Origin: Pegoplata infirma
Lineage: Eukaryota > Arthropoda > Insecta > Diptera > Anthomyiidae
Assembly (NCBI GenBank): GCA_963921195.1
Contig: OY992540.1
Coordinates: 79,349,337-79,413,336, forward strand
Length of the DNA: 64,000 nucleotides
Direction of reading: 5' to 3'
Shown here: positions 33,081-44,023 of the stretch, piece by piece
Numbering within the stretch: position 1 is the first letter of the stretch
How the letters are laid out: every line of letters begins with the position of its first letter
Notes under the pieces: model-generated
The model's input: only the letters and a program-made list of their open reading frames with translations
Databases searched by the model: none
Told to the model about the DNA's origin: nothing
Position numbers and translations under genes: made by a program

Positions 33081-35095
33081 AAAGATGCACGATTTTGTGT
33101 TTAGAATCTAAGATTTGATTACAGAATTTGATTGCACAAATTTAGTACACAACTTTAGTACCTTTAAAAAATCAAGATTTTGTGTTTAGAATCCAAGTTT
33201 TGATTGTACAATTTTAGTACCTTTAAAATTTGTGTTAAGAATCCAAGATTTGCACAATTTTAGTACACAACTTTAGTACCATTTAAAATCCATGACTGTG
33301 TATTTAGAATCTAAGATTTAATTGCTTAATTTGAGTACACAATTTTAGTACCCTTAAAAAAAGATTTTCTGCACAATTTTAGTACACAACTTTAGTACCT
33401 TTAAAAATCCACGATTTTGTGTCAAGAATCAATTTTAGTACCTTTAAAAATCCATGATTGTGTGTTTAGAATCTATGATTCGATTGCACAATTTTAGTAT
33501 ACAATTTTAGTACCTTTAAAAATCCATGATTGTGTGTTAAGAATCTATGATTCGATTGCACAATTTTAGTATACAATTTAAATACCTATAAAAGTCCACA
33601 ATTGTGTATTTAGAATCTTTAAATATCCACAATTGTGCGTTTAGAGTCTAAAATTTGATTGCTTAACTTTTGTACACAATTTTAGTACCTTTTAAAATTC
33701 ACGATTGTGTATTTAGAACATAAAATTTGATTGCACAATTTTAGTACACAATATTAGAACCTTTAAAAATAAACGATTATGGATTTATAATCTAATATTA
33801 ATTAAGTACATAATTTTAGTACCTTTAAAGATCCACGATTATAGAATCTAAGATTGCACAATTTTAGTACACAATTTCAATACCTTTTAAAATCCACGAT
33901 TGTGCGATCGGAATTTAAAATTTAATTGCAAAGTTTTAGTACACAATTTTAGTACCTATAAATTTTTAGGATTGTGCGTTTATAATCAAAAAAATTTAAA
34001 TTTTAGTACCTTTAAAAATCTACCATTGTATGTTAAGAATCTATGATTTGATTGAACAATTTTAGTACCTTTAACAACGACGATTGTTTGATGAGATTTT
34101 ATTACTTTTAAAAATCCACGATTATATCAACATACAATATTTTACAAGGTACTAAATCTTTAGTAGTGAACGATTGTAAGATAAGATTTAAGCTTTTGCT
34201 GCATGATTTTTGTATCTTTATAATCACACTATAGTTTGATGAGATTCTTAGATTTTAGTACCTTTCAAAGTTCTTGATTATAAAAAGAGATTCTATGAAA
34301 TTAGTAGCTTTAGAATCTTTCAAAACCTTTAAATGTCCACAATTGTAAGATTTGATTCTAAAATTTAAGTACATTTAAAAGGCCATGATAGAAAAATGAT
34401 ATATAAGGATTTAACACAACATTTATGTAACTTTAGAATTCCATGTTTGTTTGATGAGATATTATGATTTAGTACCTTCAGAAATCAAAGTTTGTTTCTT
34501 AAGATTTTAAAATTTCAATACAAGATTTTAGAACCTTTAAAGTTCCACGAGTGCTTGCTGAAATTCAATATTTTATTAAGACTCTAAAAAATTAGTACAA
34601 GATTTTAGTACCTTTTGAAGTCCAAGATTATTAGATACAATTCTTAGATTATAGTACAGGATTTTAGTACACGATTTAAGTACACGACTTTAATACACTA
34701 TTTTAATAAACGATTTTAGAAAACGATTTTAGTAAACGATTTTAGTATAGTAGACGATTTTAGTACTTTTAGAATTCCGCAATATATTGTTGAGATTCAA
34801 CATTTGTTGGAAATCTAAGATTATAGTTCACGATTTTAGAACATGATTTTCGCACTTTTAGAATTCCTTAATATTTTGTTGAGATTAAAATATTTTACTA
34901 CCTTAAGAAGTTCACGATTGTTTAGTTGAATTCTAAGGCCTTAGTACACGATTTACGTACAAGATTTAACTGCCGTACGAACTCCACGATTGCTTGTTGA
35001 AATTTTAAGATTTTAGTACACACTGTTAGTACCATCAGAAATCCACAACACATGGTTGAGATTCCACAATTTTGGTAACTTTTGAAGTTCTAAGA

Positions 35096-35325
35096 TTTTA
35101 ATACAAAGTTGAAGCGCCTTTAAAATTCCACAGAAGGCCGTCAAAATTCAATACAATATTTTGGTACTTTTTTTTAGAAGTCTACGATTGTTTGTTGCAG
35201 CACTAAGATTTTAATACAAAGTTGAAGCGCCTTTAAAATTCCACAGAAGGCCGTCAAAATTCAATACAATATTTTGGTACTTTTTTTTAGAAGTCTACGA
35301 TTGGTTGTTGCAGCACTAAGATATC
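35096..35325 (+). repeat. 113-bp near-exact tandem duplication
   Basis: GTTGAAGCGCCTTTAAAATT starts at 35108 and again at 35221. The text between, including CCACAGAAGGCCGTCAAAAT and TTGCAGCACTAAGAT, repeats with almost no differences. It is much cleaner than neighbouring 59-bp units, so it is a recent event. Confidence 0.85.
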
Positions 35326-36340
35326 AAAACAAAATTTGAGTGCATTTAAAATTGTACAGAAGATTGTTAAATTTCAAAGATTTCAGTACAATATTTTAGT
35401 ACTCTCTTTTAGAAGTCTACGATTGTTTGTTGGAATTCTAAAATTTTAGTACAAAATTTAAGTGCATTTAAAATTCCACAGAAGATTGTTAAAACTCAAA
35501 GATTTCAGAACAATATTTTAGTACTTTTTTTTAGAAGTCCACGATTATTTGTCGAAATTTTAAGATTTTAGTACACTTGAAAATCCTCGATTATTAGTTG
35601 AGATTCAAGATTTTAGTACTGTTGCAGAGATTTGTTTCTTGATATTTAATGCGATTCCAAGATTTAATATTCAATGACTGTTTGTTGAGACTCTAAGATT
35701 TAATTAACTTCAAAGTCTACAATTTCACGTACAAATTTAAGTACATTTAAAAAATGACTGTTTGTAGAGATAATCAGATTTTAGACCCTTAAAAATCTCT
35801 TTTTAGATTTAAACTCTATTTTAATTTTTTCTATTTTCAATTTTACACGTAAAGGTCCTTGATTGCTTCTTGAGATTCTAAGACTTTAGATCTTTTATAC
35901 TTCCATTACGGTTAAGATTCTAAAATTTTTACCTTTAAAGGTCCATGTTGCTTTATTAAGATTCAATGACTTTGAGTGCCTTAAAAAGCTCATGATTGTT
36001 TGTTTCGTCTTAGATTTTAGTACCTTTAGAAGTCTACGTTAGTTTGTTGAGATTCAACGATTAAAGTGCACAATTTTTAACACCTGCAGATGTCAATGAT
36101 AGATGAGTAAGATTCTAAGATTTAAGTGCTTTTAGAATTTCACGATTTTGTGTTGATATTTTAGTACCTTTAGACCAAGACTGTTTGTTGAGTTACTTAG
36201 GTTTTGGACCTTTCTGAAGTCCAAAATTAGTTTTTGTAATATTTTAGTACAAGAATTTTCTATGTTTGGAGGTCCACGATTGTTGGTTAAAATTCTGAAG
36301 TTTTAGTACCTTCGGACAAATTTACTCCTTGATAGATTTC

Positions 36341-38119
36341 CGAAATTTTAATTTTCGCTTGCTGATTGAAGGAACGAACGGAATTCTAAATTTTCAATAT
36401 TTTTTTCTAAAGTCCAACTCTTACGATACCACTAATTGTAAGTCAAATGATTTTCGATGTTTAGTTCAAAATAAATTTTATAGCATAATTTTTGGCATGA
36501 AGACATAAGCACAGTTTACGGCATAAACTTGCAAATTTGTATGATTTTAGACAATTTTAGAAATGTTTCTAAAAATATAGCGAGTAAATTAACTCACAAT
36601 CGGCAATATTATCTTTAAAATTTCTTAAAAATTGAAAGAGACATTTACTTTTTGAATTAAAATAAATGATTTTCGCTCTGCCTAAAAGTATGCTTCAAAA
36701 AAATTATTGATAAAATCATTCGACTAAAATATCGTGAGAATTGGGCTATAAGAATAGCAAAGCAATGATTAAGCTCTCAATCTTTCATTTGAGGTTTATC
36801 ATTATCACTTGACTATATTGAATAACTTTCTTAAAAAAGTAGGTCACTTTTTAGGGTTAACTCGCACAGGAGAGGAAGTTAAAGAACAACAGTATGTCTT
36901 TTAAAGATTCCAGGTTTGCTACTTATAAAACTATAATTATGCAAATGATTTCCTTTTTATGCTGTAACTGCTGCTGCTGCTGCTGTCGGTTGTCTTGTGT
37001 AAGTAGCTGTGTATGAATAGAATGTTCTCGGTTTGTAAAGATATGAAAAAAAATTCAATTAAGATTGGCTTGGATGGGTCGGTTTGGTTTGTTTTTTTTT
37101 TTTTTTTGAAAAATAAAAAAACAATCAAGCAACAGCTGAACCAGTCTAAAAAGGTAGGTATAGTTTAAGTTCTAGAGGGTTTTTTTTGTACCTAGTGGCT
37201 CTGTAAATGGATGGCATGCGTCAGAAGGCAAATTACTGTTGTTACCGGTAATGCTGCTGCTGTTGCCAATGTTGTTGATGTTGTTTATAAGAAGAGAACA
37301 ACCATTTGTGGCCAACAAGAATAAAATTAAATAAAAAACCACAAATAAAGAAATATATATTTTTTTCAGTTGGTAGATCGTTTTTGTCTTAAAGGAATTG
37401 TTAAGGTCTGTTTGTTGACTGTTGTTACTTTTTGTTGTTTTTTTTTTTTCCTTTTTTTTTTTTTGTTATCTTAAACGTCACGGTCAGCTTAACACATTCG
37501 GTGTGGAGTTGGAAAAAAAGGCAGGTGATTTTTTTTTTTGTAGAAAAACAACAGGTAAATAAGTTTTGGTTCCTTCCTTATTTAATATGGTCACAACAAA
37601 CAACAGTAAGTTTGAGATGAAGTAGTTGGTGATGTTTTTTTTTTTGTTTTAAGATAAAAAACTGTTTGTTAAATACAGGTGAGTTTTTTTTGTTCATTGT
37701 TTCTTTTCAAGTTGCCTCTTTTCTTTAAGTGTCATGCTGTTGTGGACTTTTTGTATCTTTTTTATAATTTGAATGCACCTGTTTTTTTTGGGTGAATATT
37801 TAAAAAAAGAAAAAAAAAACTTGCGAAAAAACAATTTCGCCGGGGTTTTTTATTAAAATTTTAAAGATGCGTTAACAAATTAATTGGTTTAACGTCAAAA
37901 GTTTTAGTTGGATTAAGTTTTTGCCACGAAAAAGGATTATCACAATAAAAGGAAAAGATTATCACAACGGATTTTTAAATTTTATAATGAGCTTGTTTAG
38001 CAAAGGCAAAATAAAAAAGGTAATTTCGGCCTTGATACCCCTTTCACAATATTTTAAAACATTATTGCAAAAAACTTTATTTAAAAAAAAAAAATTGTGA
38101 AGAAAAATATTTTTCAAAA
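36341..38119. other. Non-coding DNA with CTG/TTG microsatellites
   Basis: No gene supported. GCTGCTGCTGCTGCTGTC lies near 36970 and ATGCTGCTGCTGTTGCC near 37250. T and A homopolymers of 10-15 nt are frequent from 37090 onward. The short frames at 36937 and 37432 read through these tracts. Confidence 0.5.
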
Positions 38120-39617
38120 AGTTTTTTTAACATTTTATTAATGAGCAAATCAATGGGAAATTTAACTGGTGGATTACCAATTTGGAAAATTTTTTGGTTA
38201 TTTGATAGATCTTTATTTTATTTTTATCAATACTTTGGAAGATATGGGCGTTTAAAAAATCGTTTTTTTTTTGCAAAATTGACTTTTAGACAATTTTTAA
38301 ACATTTTTGTACTCGGAAACCATAAGGTGTACGAAAAAATATGTAAAAACAATACTGCAGATAAAATTATGAAGATTAAAAGTTTTTTTATACCCTCCAA
38401 CTACAGTATGGGGGTATACTCACTTTGTCATTCCGTGTGTAACGCATCGAAATATCGGTCGGGGACCCCATAAAGTATATATATTATTGATCATTGATCG
38501 ATTCTAAGACATTTTAGCGATGTCCGTCCGTCCGTCCGTCCGTCCGTCTGTAGTTAACACGATGCAGTCCAAAATAAAATAGCTAGACCCTTCAAGTTTG
38601 GCACAAATATGTCTTATGTTCCTAGGCAGGTTAAGTTCGGAAATTGGCCAAATCGGACCAGGGGGAAAAAAGTTCCCCCTTGAAGAACTAAACCAACCTC
38701 TAAAAAAACACACTTTTTACATGTTTTTTTGTTAATTAAATGAAACATTTGGTATATTTATCGCAATGGGAAGGTGCTATCAACGTCCCCCACTGACCCT
38801 ATCAACCCCCCCCCCCAAAAAAAAAAGAAACGCCCCTGACAAATTTTTTTTTTTTTTTTTTTTACATTTTGGAGGGTATAATAGATTCGGCAAAGCCGAA
38901 TTTAACACTCTCACTTGTTTTTAATTCAACTAACAATTTTGAAAACAATATTTAAATGTCCTTTTTTCCTAGCAAGGGCAACACGGATTTCCAAAAACAA
39001 AATTTTATATTAAAGTCTAGAATGTCCTTTTAACGCTGTTAAAATTTCAGCGAGGTGTTTTTTCGTATTGTAGAGCAATCCATTTTCAAAGTTTGTTGGA
39101 AATCCAAATAATTGATTTTTTGCAAAAATTTTTAAAAAATCAAATAGTTGACTCTAGACAGGTTTTTTGTGTTTGTTTTTCTCGGAAACCGTAAGTTATA
39201 CGAAAAAACTATGTGTAACAATATTGTTGATACAATTATGGAGATTTAAAATTTATAAACAAAAAAAAAATTTTCAAAAAAATTTTAAAACAAAATTTTT
39301 GAAAACAATATTGGAATGTCCTTTTTTCCTGGCAAGGACACCATGGATTTCAAAAACCAAAATTTTTTATTAAAGTTTATAATGTCTTTTAAACACTGTT
39401 AAAATTTCAGGGAGGTGTTTTTTTTTTTTAAATGAAGTATTTGACTCTTAAACAAACTTTGAAAATTTATTGCTCAACAACACGAAAAACACCTCTCTGC
39501 AATTTTAACGCCGTTAAAAGGACATTCTTAACTTTAATACAAAATTTTGTTTTTGAAATGCATGCTGTCGTTTTTAGGAATAATGGACATTAAAATATTG
39601 TTTCCAAAAAAAATTAG
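38120..39617. repeat. ~335-bp direct repeat with an inverted third copy, split by a DINE
   Basis: Landmarks CTCGGAAACC (about 38312 and 39180), AATGTCCTTTTTTCCT (about 38956 and 39316) and CACTGTTAAAATTTCAG or its close variant occur twice directly. A third, inverted copy runs about 39470-39615 (AACACCTCTCTGCAATTTTA through GGACATTAAAATATTGTTTC). The first copy is interrupted at 38389-38919 by a D-type DINE. Confidence 0.7.
38389..38919 (+). mobile_element. DINE-1-like element, subtype D (D2), complete
   Basis: Begins TATACCCTCCAACTACAGTA. Next come GGTCGGGGACCCCATAAAGT and GCGATGTCCGTCCGTCCGTC, a pure (GTCC)n run at 38522-38550. The end is TTGGAGGGTATAATAG, the stem-loop ATTCGGC-AAA-GCCGAAT, then AACACTCTCACTTGTTT. 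The 5' ATACCCTCCAA and 3' TTGGAGGGTAT subterminal repeats are exact complements. The best complete example of the family in the window. Confidence 0.88.
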
Positions 39618-40619
39618 TTAAAACACCTCAATTCAACCGAAAAAAGTAGCATTTTCGACCTTACCCCTTTCGAATTTGATGAAACTTGGAACATAGCTGG
39701 GCCTTTACAAAAAAATCAAAATTTGGGACTTCTGGTAATTTTTTTTCCCGAGATATGGGCTCTTGAAAATTGGCAAAATCGTATATATTTGACAAAAGTG
39801 TTTTGAGATAAATAAAGATAAATCAAAAAGTAATAATAATACAGGTATCAGTCAGGTTGCAAATAATAGGTAATGAGACAGCCTTTAAAATTGCATTCCC
39901 CAAGATTTTTTTTGAAAAAGGTCAAAGGTCATTGATTTTAACCTAAATTATTGGAGAGCTATATCTCAAAAAACGATATTTTTAAAATTTTGGAAAAAAT
40001 ATATGTTATTAAGGGTCACCTATACTACTTTAGTTTTAATTTTCAGGATGGAGACTTCATTGAAACTTTTGATATTTATAGAAACATATGCTGTGTTTTT
40101 CAAAATGTGGATTTATTTTCAGATTAATCTTATTTTGTTTAAAAAAATATTTTAACATTCCAAAACAAGTTTGGAATATTTTTTTTCGTATTCTACGATA
40201 AATTTGCAAATATAATCCGAAAAAATAATAAAAAAAATTGGAAAATGAAAAAAGTTATAAATAAATCAAAATTAATCCAAAGTTGACTTATTAAATCCTA
40301 AAATTTAATTGGACTAATTTTGATTTATTTATAACTTTTTTAATTTTTCAAATTTTTTTATTATTTTTTTAGATTATAATTGCAAATTTATCTTAGATTA
40401 CGGAAAAAAATATTCAAAATTTGTTTTGGCATGTTAAAATATTTATTTTAAACTAAATAAGATTAATCCAAAAATAAATCCACTTATTGAAAAACACAGC
40501 AATAGTGACAGGAAAGAAAAAGCGATGTATTTTCCCTTAGAAAAAAAATATTTTTTTTGTCTTTGAGATTCTGGTATCAAAGTTCACTTTTCTGAATGTT
40601 TTTGGTGTACTGCGTCCAT
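39618..40619. mobile_element. Hairpin family H1, copy 3 (left arm only), with nested MITE
   Basis: Starts TTAAAACACCTCAATTCAAC and follows copy 1 through AAGGTCAAAGGTCATTG, TTTAAAATTTTGGAAAAAAT and CAGGATGGAGACTTCATTG. It is interrupted at 40089-40501 and continues with GTGACAGGAAAGAAAAAGCG to the TTTTTGGTGTACTGCGTCC tip. There, a different palindrome starts at 40621. The right arm is not found beyond that palindrome, so the copy is broken at the tip. Confidence 0.8.
40089..40501. mobile_element. Nested hairpin MITE (TGCTGTGTTTTTCAA ends)
   Basis: The ends TGCTGTGTTTTTCAA and the complement TTGAAAAACACAGCA are flanked by ATA. The whole element is inverted: GGATTTATTTTCAGATTAAT faces ATTAATCCAAAAATAAATCC, and the pairing continues toward a centre near 40295. 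Removing it joins GAAACATA to GTGACAGG, close to the uninterrupted H1 copies. Insertion after H1 is therefore clear. Confidence 0.88.
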
Positions 40620-40620
40620 A

Positions 40621-41685
40621 TGAGGCATTCCACACCAAATGTCCCGCTACAGAAAAACATGTGTACCGTAAATTTCTGAATAGGTTGTTTGGATAGCCCT
40701 ATATGGAACTAAGAAACCTGCGTTTTTGGTTTTTCTAATTTTCAAAAACTGGGCTTAGAAGGCGTGGTCAAATATTGGAAAAATGGTAAAATTTGTTGTG
40801 AGTTGCCGTGATTAAATATTTATCACATTAAAACGGAATGCACCACAATCTCAAAAATTTACATTCTTATATAGTTTTGTATGGGCTATTGATTTAAATT
40901 TTTTTTTGGAAAATTTTCAGAACCCGTTCTGAAATTTTCCAATTTTTAAAATGTCAATTTATCAAAAATCTGGCCACTTGTTTTTTATTTTTTTAAGTTC
41001 AGATGTTTGTCCATCCACACAAAAAAATTCAGACACGCGTTTTTCGTTTTTTTTTCGAGAAAATCGCATTTGAATTTTAAATTTCATAACAATTTTGTAA
41101 TTTGCTTGTATTTTCTTGTTTCAACAGAGCGTATGAGAAATATTTATGCAATTAATATTACTCATTCGCAACGTTAAAACAAGAAAAAACAAGCAAATTA
41201 CAAAATTGTTATGGAATTAAAAATTCAAATGCGATTTTCTAGAAAAAAAGGAAGAACGTGTTTCTAAATTTCTTTGTGTGGATGTACAAACATCTAAACT
41301 TAAAAAAAAAAAAATTAAAAAAAAGGTGGCCGGATTTTTGATAAATTGACTTTTTATAAAATGGAAAATTTCAGAACGGGTTCTGAAAATTTTCCAAAAA
41401 AAAAAAAATTAAATCAATAGCCCATACAAAACTATATAAGAATGTAAATTTTTGAGATTGTGGTGCATTCCGTTTTAATGTGATAAATATTTAATCAAGG
41501 CAACTCGCCACAAATTTGACCATTTTTCCAATTTTTGACCAAGCCTCCTAAGCCCAGTTTTTGAAAAATTGAAAAACCAAAAACGCAATTTTCTAAGATC
41601 CATATAGGGCTATCCAAACAACCTATTCATGAAATTTACCGGACACATGTTTTTCTGTAGCGGGACATTTGGTGTGGAAGCCTCA
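40621..41685. mobile_element. 1.07-kb TA-flanked palindrome (TGAGGC ends)
   Basis: The left end TGAGGCATTCCACACCAAAT, then CCCGCTACAGAAAAACATG, is mirrored by CATGTTTTTCTGTAGCGGG and TTTGGTGTGGAAGCCTCA. TA flanks both sides (40619-40620 and 41686-41687). Arms of about 530 bp pair around a centre near 41153. Examples are CCCATACAAAACTATATAAG at 41433 facing its complement near 40870, and CAAGAAAAAACAAGCAAATT facing AATTTGCTTGTATTTTCTTG. It is non-coding. Confidence 0.88.
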
Positions 41686-41687
41686 TA

Positions 41688-42121
41688 TTTTTATATTTTT
41701 AAGCATTTTGCGCGTTTCGCACAAACTTTAAACTTTTGACTACCCCTTGTGAAATTTTGTGAGGAAAATATTTGTTCAACATTTTAACCCTTCCAATGGA
41801 CGCCATATTAGACTTCTGTGTTTAGTTTTTGAAAAAGGACTAAAATGACCCCTTAAAATGACAGTTAGAGGTTTAATATGTTCCAGAAAAGGAACCGACA
41901 TACAATTTTACTGACTACATGAAACCATATTTTGAAGATCAGATGTGTTTTTATTGAAGTTTTTCAGGCGCCTTTGGTAAAAAATTAAAAACTTCTGTGA
42001 ACCATAAATAGAACTCCGAACCTGCAAAACCCTTTGGTGATATTGACTATTTGATGGTCTACTTTTATATGGCGTTGAAGCCAATTAGGCTTATTTTTCT
42101 TGTTGCACAGTGTTATATAAC
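41688..42121. other. Unassigned DNA
   Basis: No open gene. The right margin TTCTTGTTGCACAGTGTTAT resembles the CACTGTGC termini at 44024, so this stretch may be the right-hand part of another hairpin whose left arm has been lost. No matching left arm was found upstream. Confidence 0.4.
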
Positions 42122-42670
42122 ACCGTCCGACAAAAATGATAAAAAGTCGTTAGACACGATCTGGATACTATACCTTTGAAACTAGAGACTAAATGTAGTA
42201 AAACTGCATTAACAGTTTTTCTTTCGTAATCCTGTTTACTTTTAAAGGGACTTTAAAGTTTTAGAGGATTAAATTTTATAAAATATTTTTTTAATATTTG
42301 TACTTATCCAAGGATGTCACTAGTGATAGCAAATGAAAGAGGAGGATCTCTCCTAATTTTCCTATTTTATTTTTTTTACATATCAGGAAAAAGGAGGTAA
42401 GTTATGTCCATTCAAAAATGTATCCTTCAATATCATTCAAAATTTTCAACAAAATATTTTGATAAAGTTTTTAAAGGACGTTATTCACATCCTTTTATGC
42501 TGATATGGCAAAATAAAAAATAGAAAAATTAAGGAAGATCCTCCTCTATCATTTGCCATCACCGGTGTCATCCTAAAACTGCAAATGCAGTTTTACTCCA
42601 TTTGATATTAACTTTCAGACGTATATCATCCGGTTCATGTTTAAAAGTTTTGAAGGATTTTCTTGAAAAA
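42122..42670. mobile_element. Hairpin element with GGATGTCACTAGTGATAG arms
   Basis: An inner inverted pair at 42312-42395 (GGATGTCACTAGTGATAGCA, AAATGAAAGAGGAGGATC) faces 42500-42573 (GATCCTCCTCTATCATTTGC, CATCACCGGTGTCATCC). An outer pair, AGTAAAACTGCATT near 42197 facing AATGCAGTTTTACT near 42584, extends it. The ends are not well defined; CACCGTCCGACAAAAATG at 42122 may be the left terminus. Confidence 0.65.
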
Positions 42671-42954
42671 AAAAAATAATTATTAATTTTTATCAAAATT
42701 TTATTGGCTCGAAATATCAAAAATCAGTTGTCGAATTCTAGATGTCTGTGGAAATTGTCTGTTGAAGATATGTCTTGAAGGTTAGTTGGGGCCATTTAAA
42801 ATGTCTTAAGGTAAAGTAAAACTTTGTAAGAATCCCTGCTTATAGTATCCTTTTTATGTACATAATTGTTGACAACGCCTATGTATGAATTGAATTGTTT
42901 TTAGTTTTACAAATGACTTTTCGTCGTCTTCTTATGTTGCATGAAAAAACACTG

Positions 42955-43457
42955 CACAGAAAATAAAATCGTCAAATTTAAATCAACAAACTTCAAATGT
43001 AAATCAACCAAATTTGATATCAACCAAACATTTAATAAAAACGGGTGCCTGTTAGTCAATAAAACAAAACTTCGATTTTGTTTTCAACAAACTCACTCAA
43101 GTAGTTTTATTTAAAAATTATTTTATCATGTCAACAAATAGTTTTATGTTTGTTGAATTTCTTTGTTGAAAAAAAAAGATTTTTTACGTTTGTCAGATCA
43201 ACAAATTGTATTTGTGTTTGTTGAATTTCTTTGTTGAAAAAAATTTAAGATTTTGTACGTTTTTCAATACAAATAATAATTTTAGAGAACTATTACAAAC
43301 TCGTTTATCAATTTTTTAAAAAAAATTTTTCAACAATCAATATTTACAAACGTTAGTTGATATTACAAATTTCCGTATTGGAGCACTTTCAGTGAAAAAG
43401 TTAATTGTATTCACAAATATGGGGGTCAATATAACAATTCGTTTTTTTCTGTGTGCT
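42955..43457. mobile_element. MITE with CACAGAAAA ends and CAACAAA-rich body
   Basis: The left end CACAGAAAATAAAATCGTCA and the right end complementary to CACACAGAAAAAAACGAATT are loosely inverted. The body repeats TTTGTTGAATTTCTTTGTTG twice (about 43148 and 43224) and AATCAACNAA. The CACAGAAAA terminus resembles 2121 and 16793. No clear target duplication. Confidence 0.5.
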
Positions 43458-44021
43458 TTACTGTTTTTCTCATTGGGCTAGGCTACCCCATTGTGTGCTC
43501 AAAACAAAAAAAAACTGACGTTGGCAGGTGGTAAATATAATTTATTGCTTTTGTTAGTTGAAATTTTTTTTCTTAAACTCAAAATTAAGCATATTGTTTT
43601 GGCTTAGATAATGTGTGCGCCTGCTATTATCTTAGACAGTTTGTTGAGATGCTTTTGTGGCCAAAAAACATGATGAGTTTCTACAACATTGTATGAGCAA
43701 ACGATAATGATGGATTTTTTTGTTTGTTTTTTAATTTAAAAATGTTTTTATGATAAAATTTTAAGAACCCATAATGTTTTTGTGGTGTGTTTTTGTTTAA
43801 AAAATTGTCATCATATTATGAAAATTAAAAATCAATTGCTTTAATTAGCTAAATTGTTGCACTCAAACAAATAAAAACCAATTGTTTATTTTAAAAATTC
43901 AACATTGTAATACGTAGATGTGGTCAAAAAGATAGCACAGATGAATTAAAGCATTTTGTGGAATGTAGCAAAATTTTCGAGAGTTCGTGTGATAGCAATT
44001 TATTTAAGACAAAATTAACAA
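43458..44021. other. AT-rich non-coding DNA
   Basis: Nothing recognised beyond A/T-rich low-complexity sequence. Confidence 0.45.
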
Positions 44022-44023
44022 TA

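Larger units (their letters stand above)
32640..36340. repeat. Degenerate 59-bp tandem repeat domain, part 2
   Basis: Units such as CACAATTTTAGTACCTTTAA, AAATCCACGATTGTGTGTTT and AGAATCTAAGATTTGATTG repeat with the same order as part 1, but with CACAATTTT replacing ACGATTTT in the first portion and a return to ACGATTTTAGTA from about 34660. The units become progressively harder to recognise beyond 35550. Confidence 0.78.

Noticed and set aside
28600..36300. CRISPR array
   Set aside because: The DNA is clearly eukaryotic, repeats are degenerate and of variable spacing, and there are no unique spacers or cas genes.
36937..37128. Coding exon with polyserine at CTG tract
   Set aside because: The Ser run is the antisense of a CTG microsatellite and the rest is A/T-run translation.
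38141..38473. 110-codon frame as a gene
   Set aside because: It runs from a local direct repeat into the 5' end of a DINE element; the second copy of the repeat has no matching frame.
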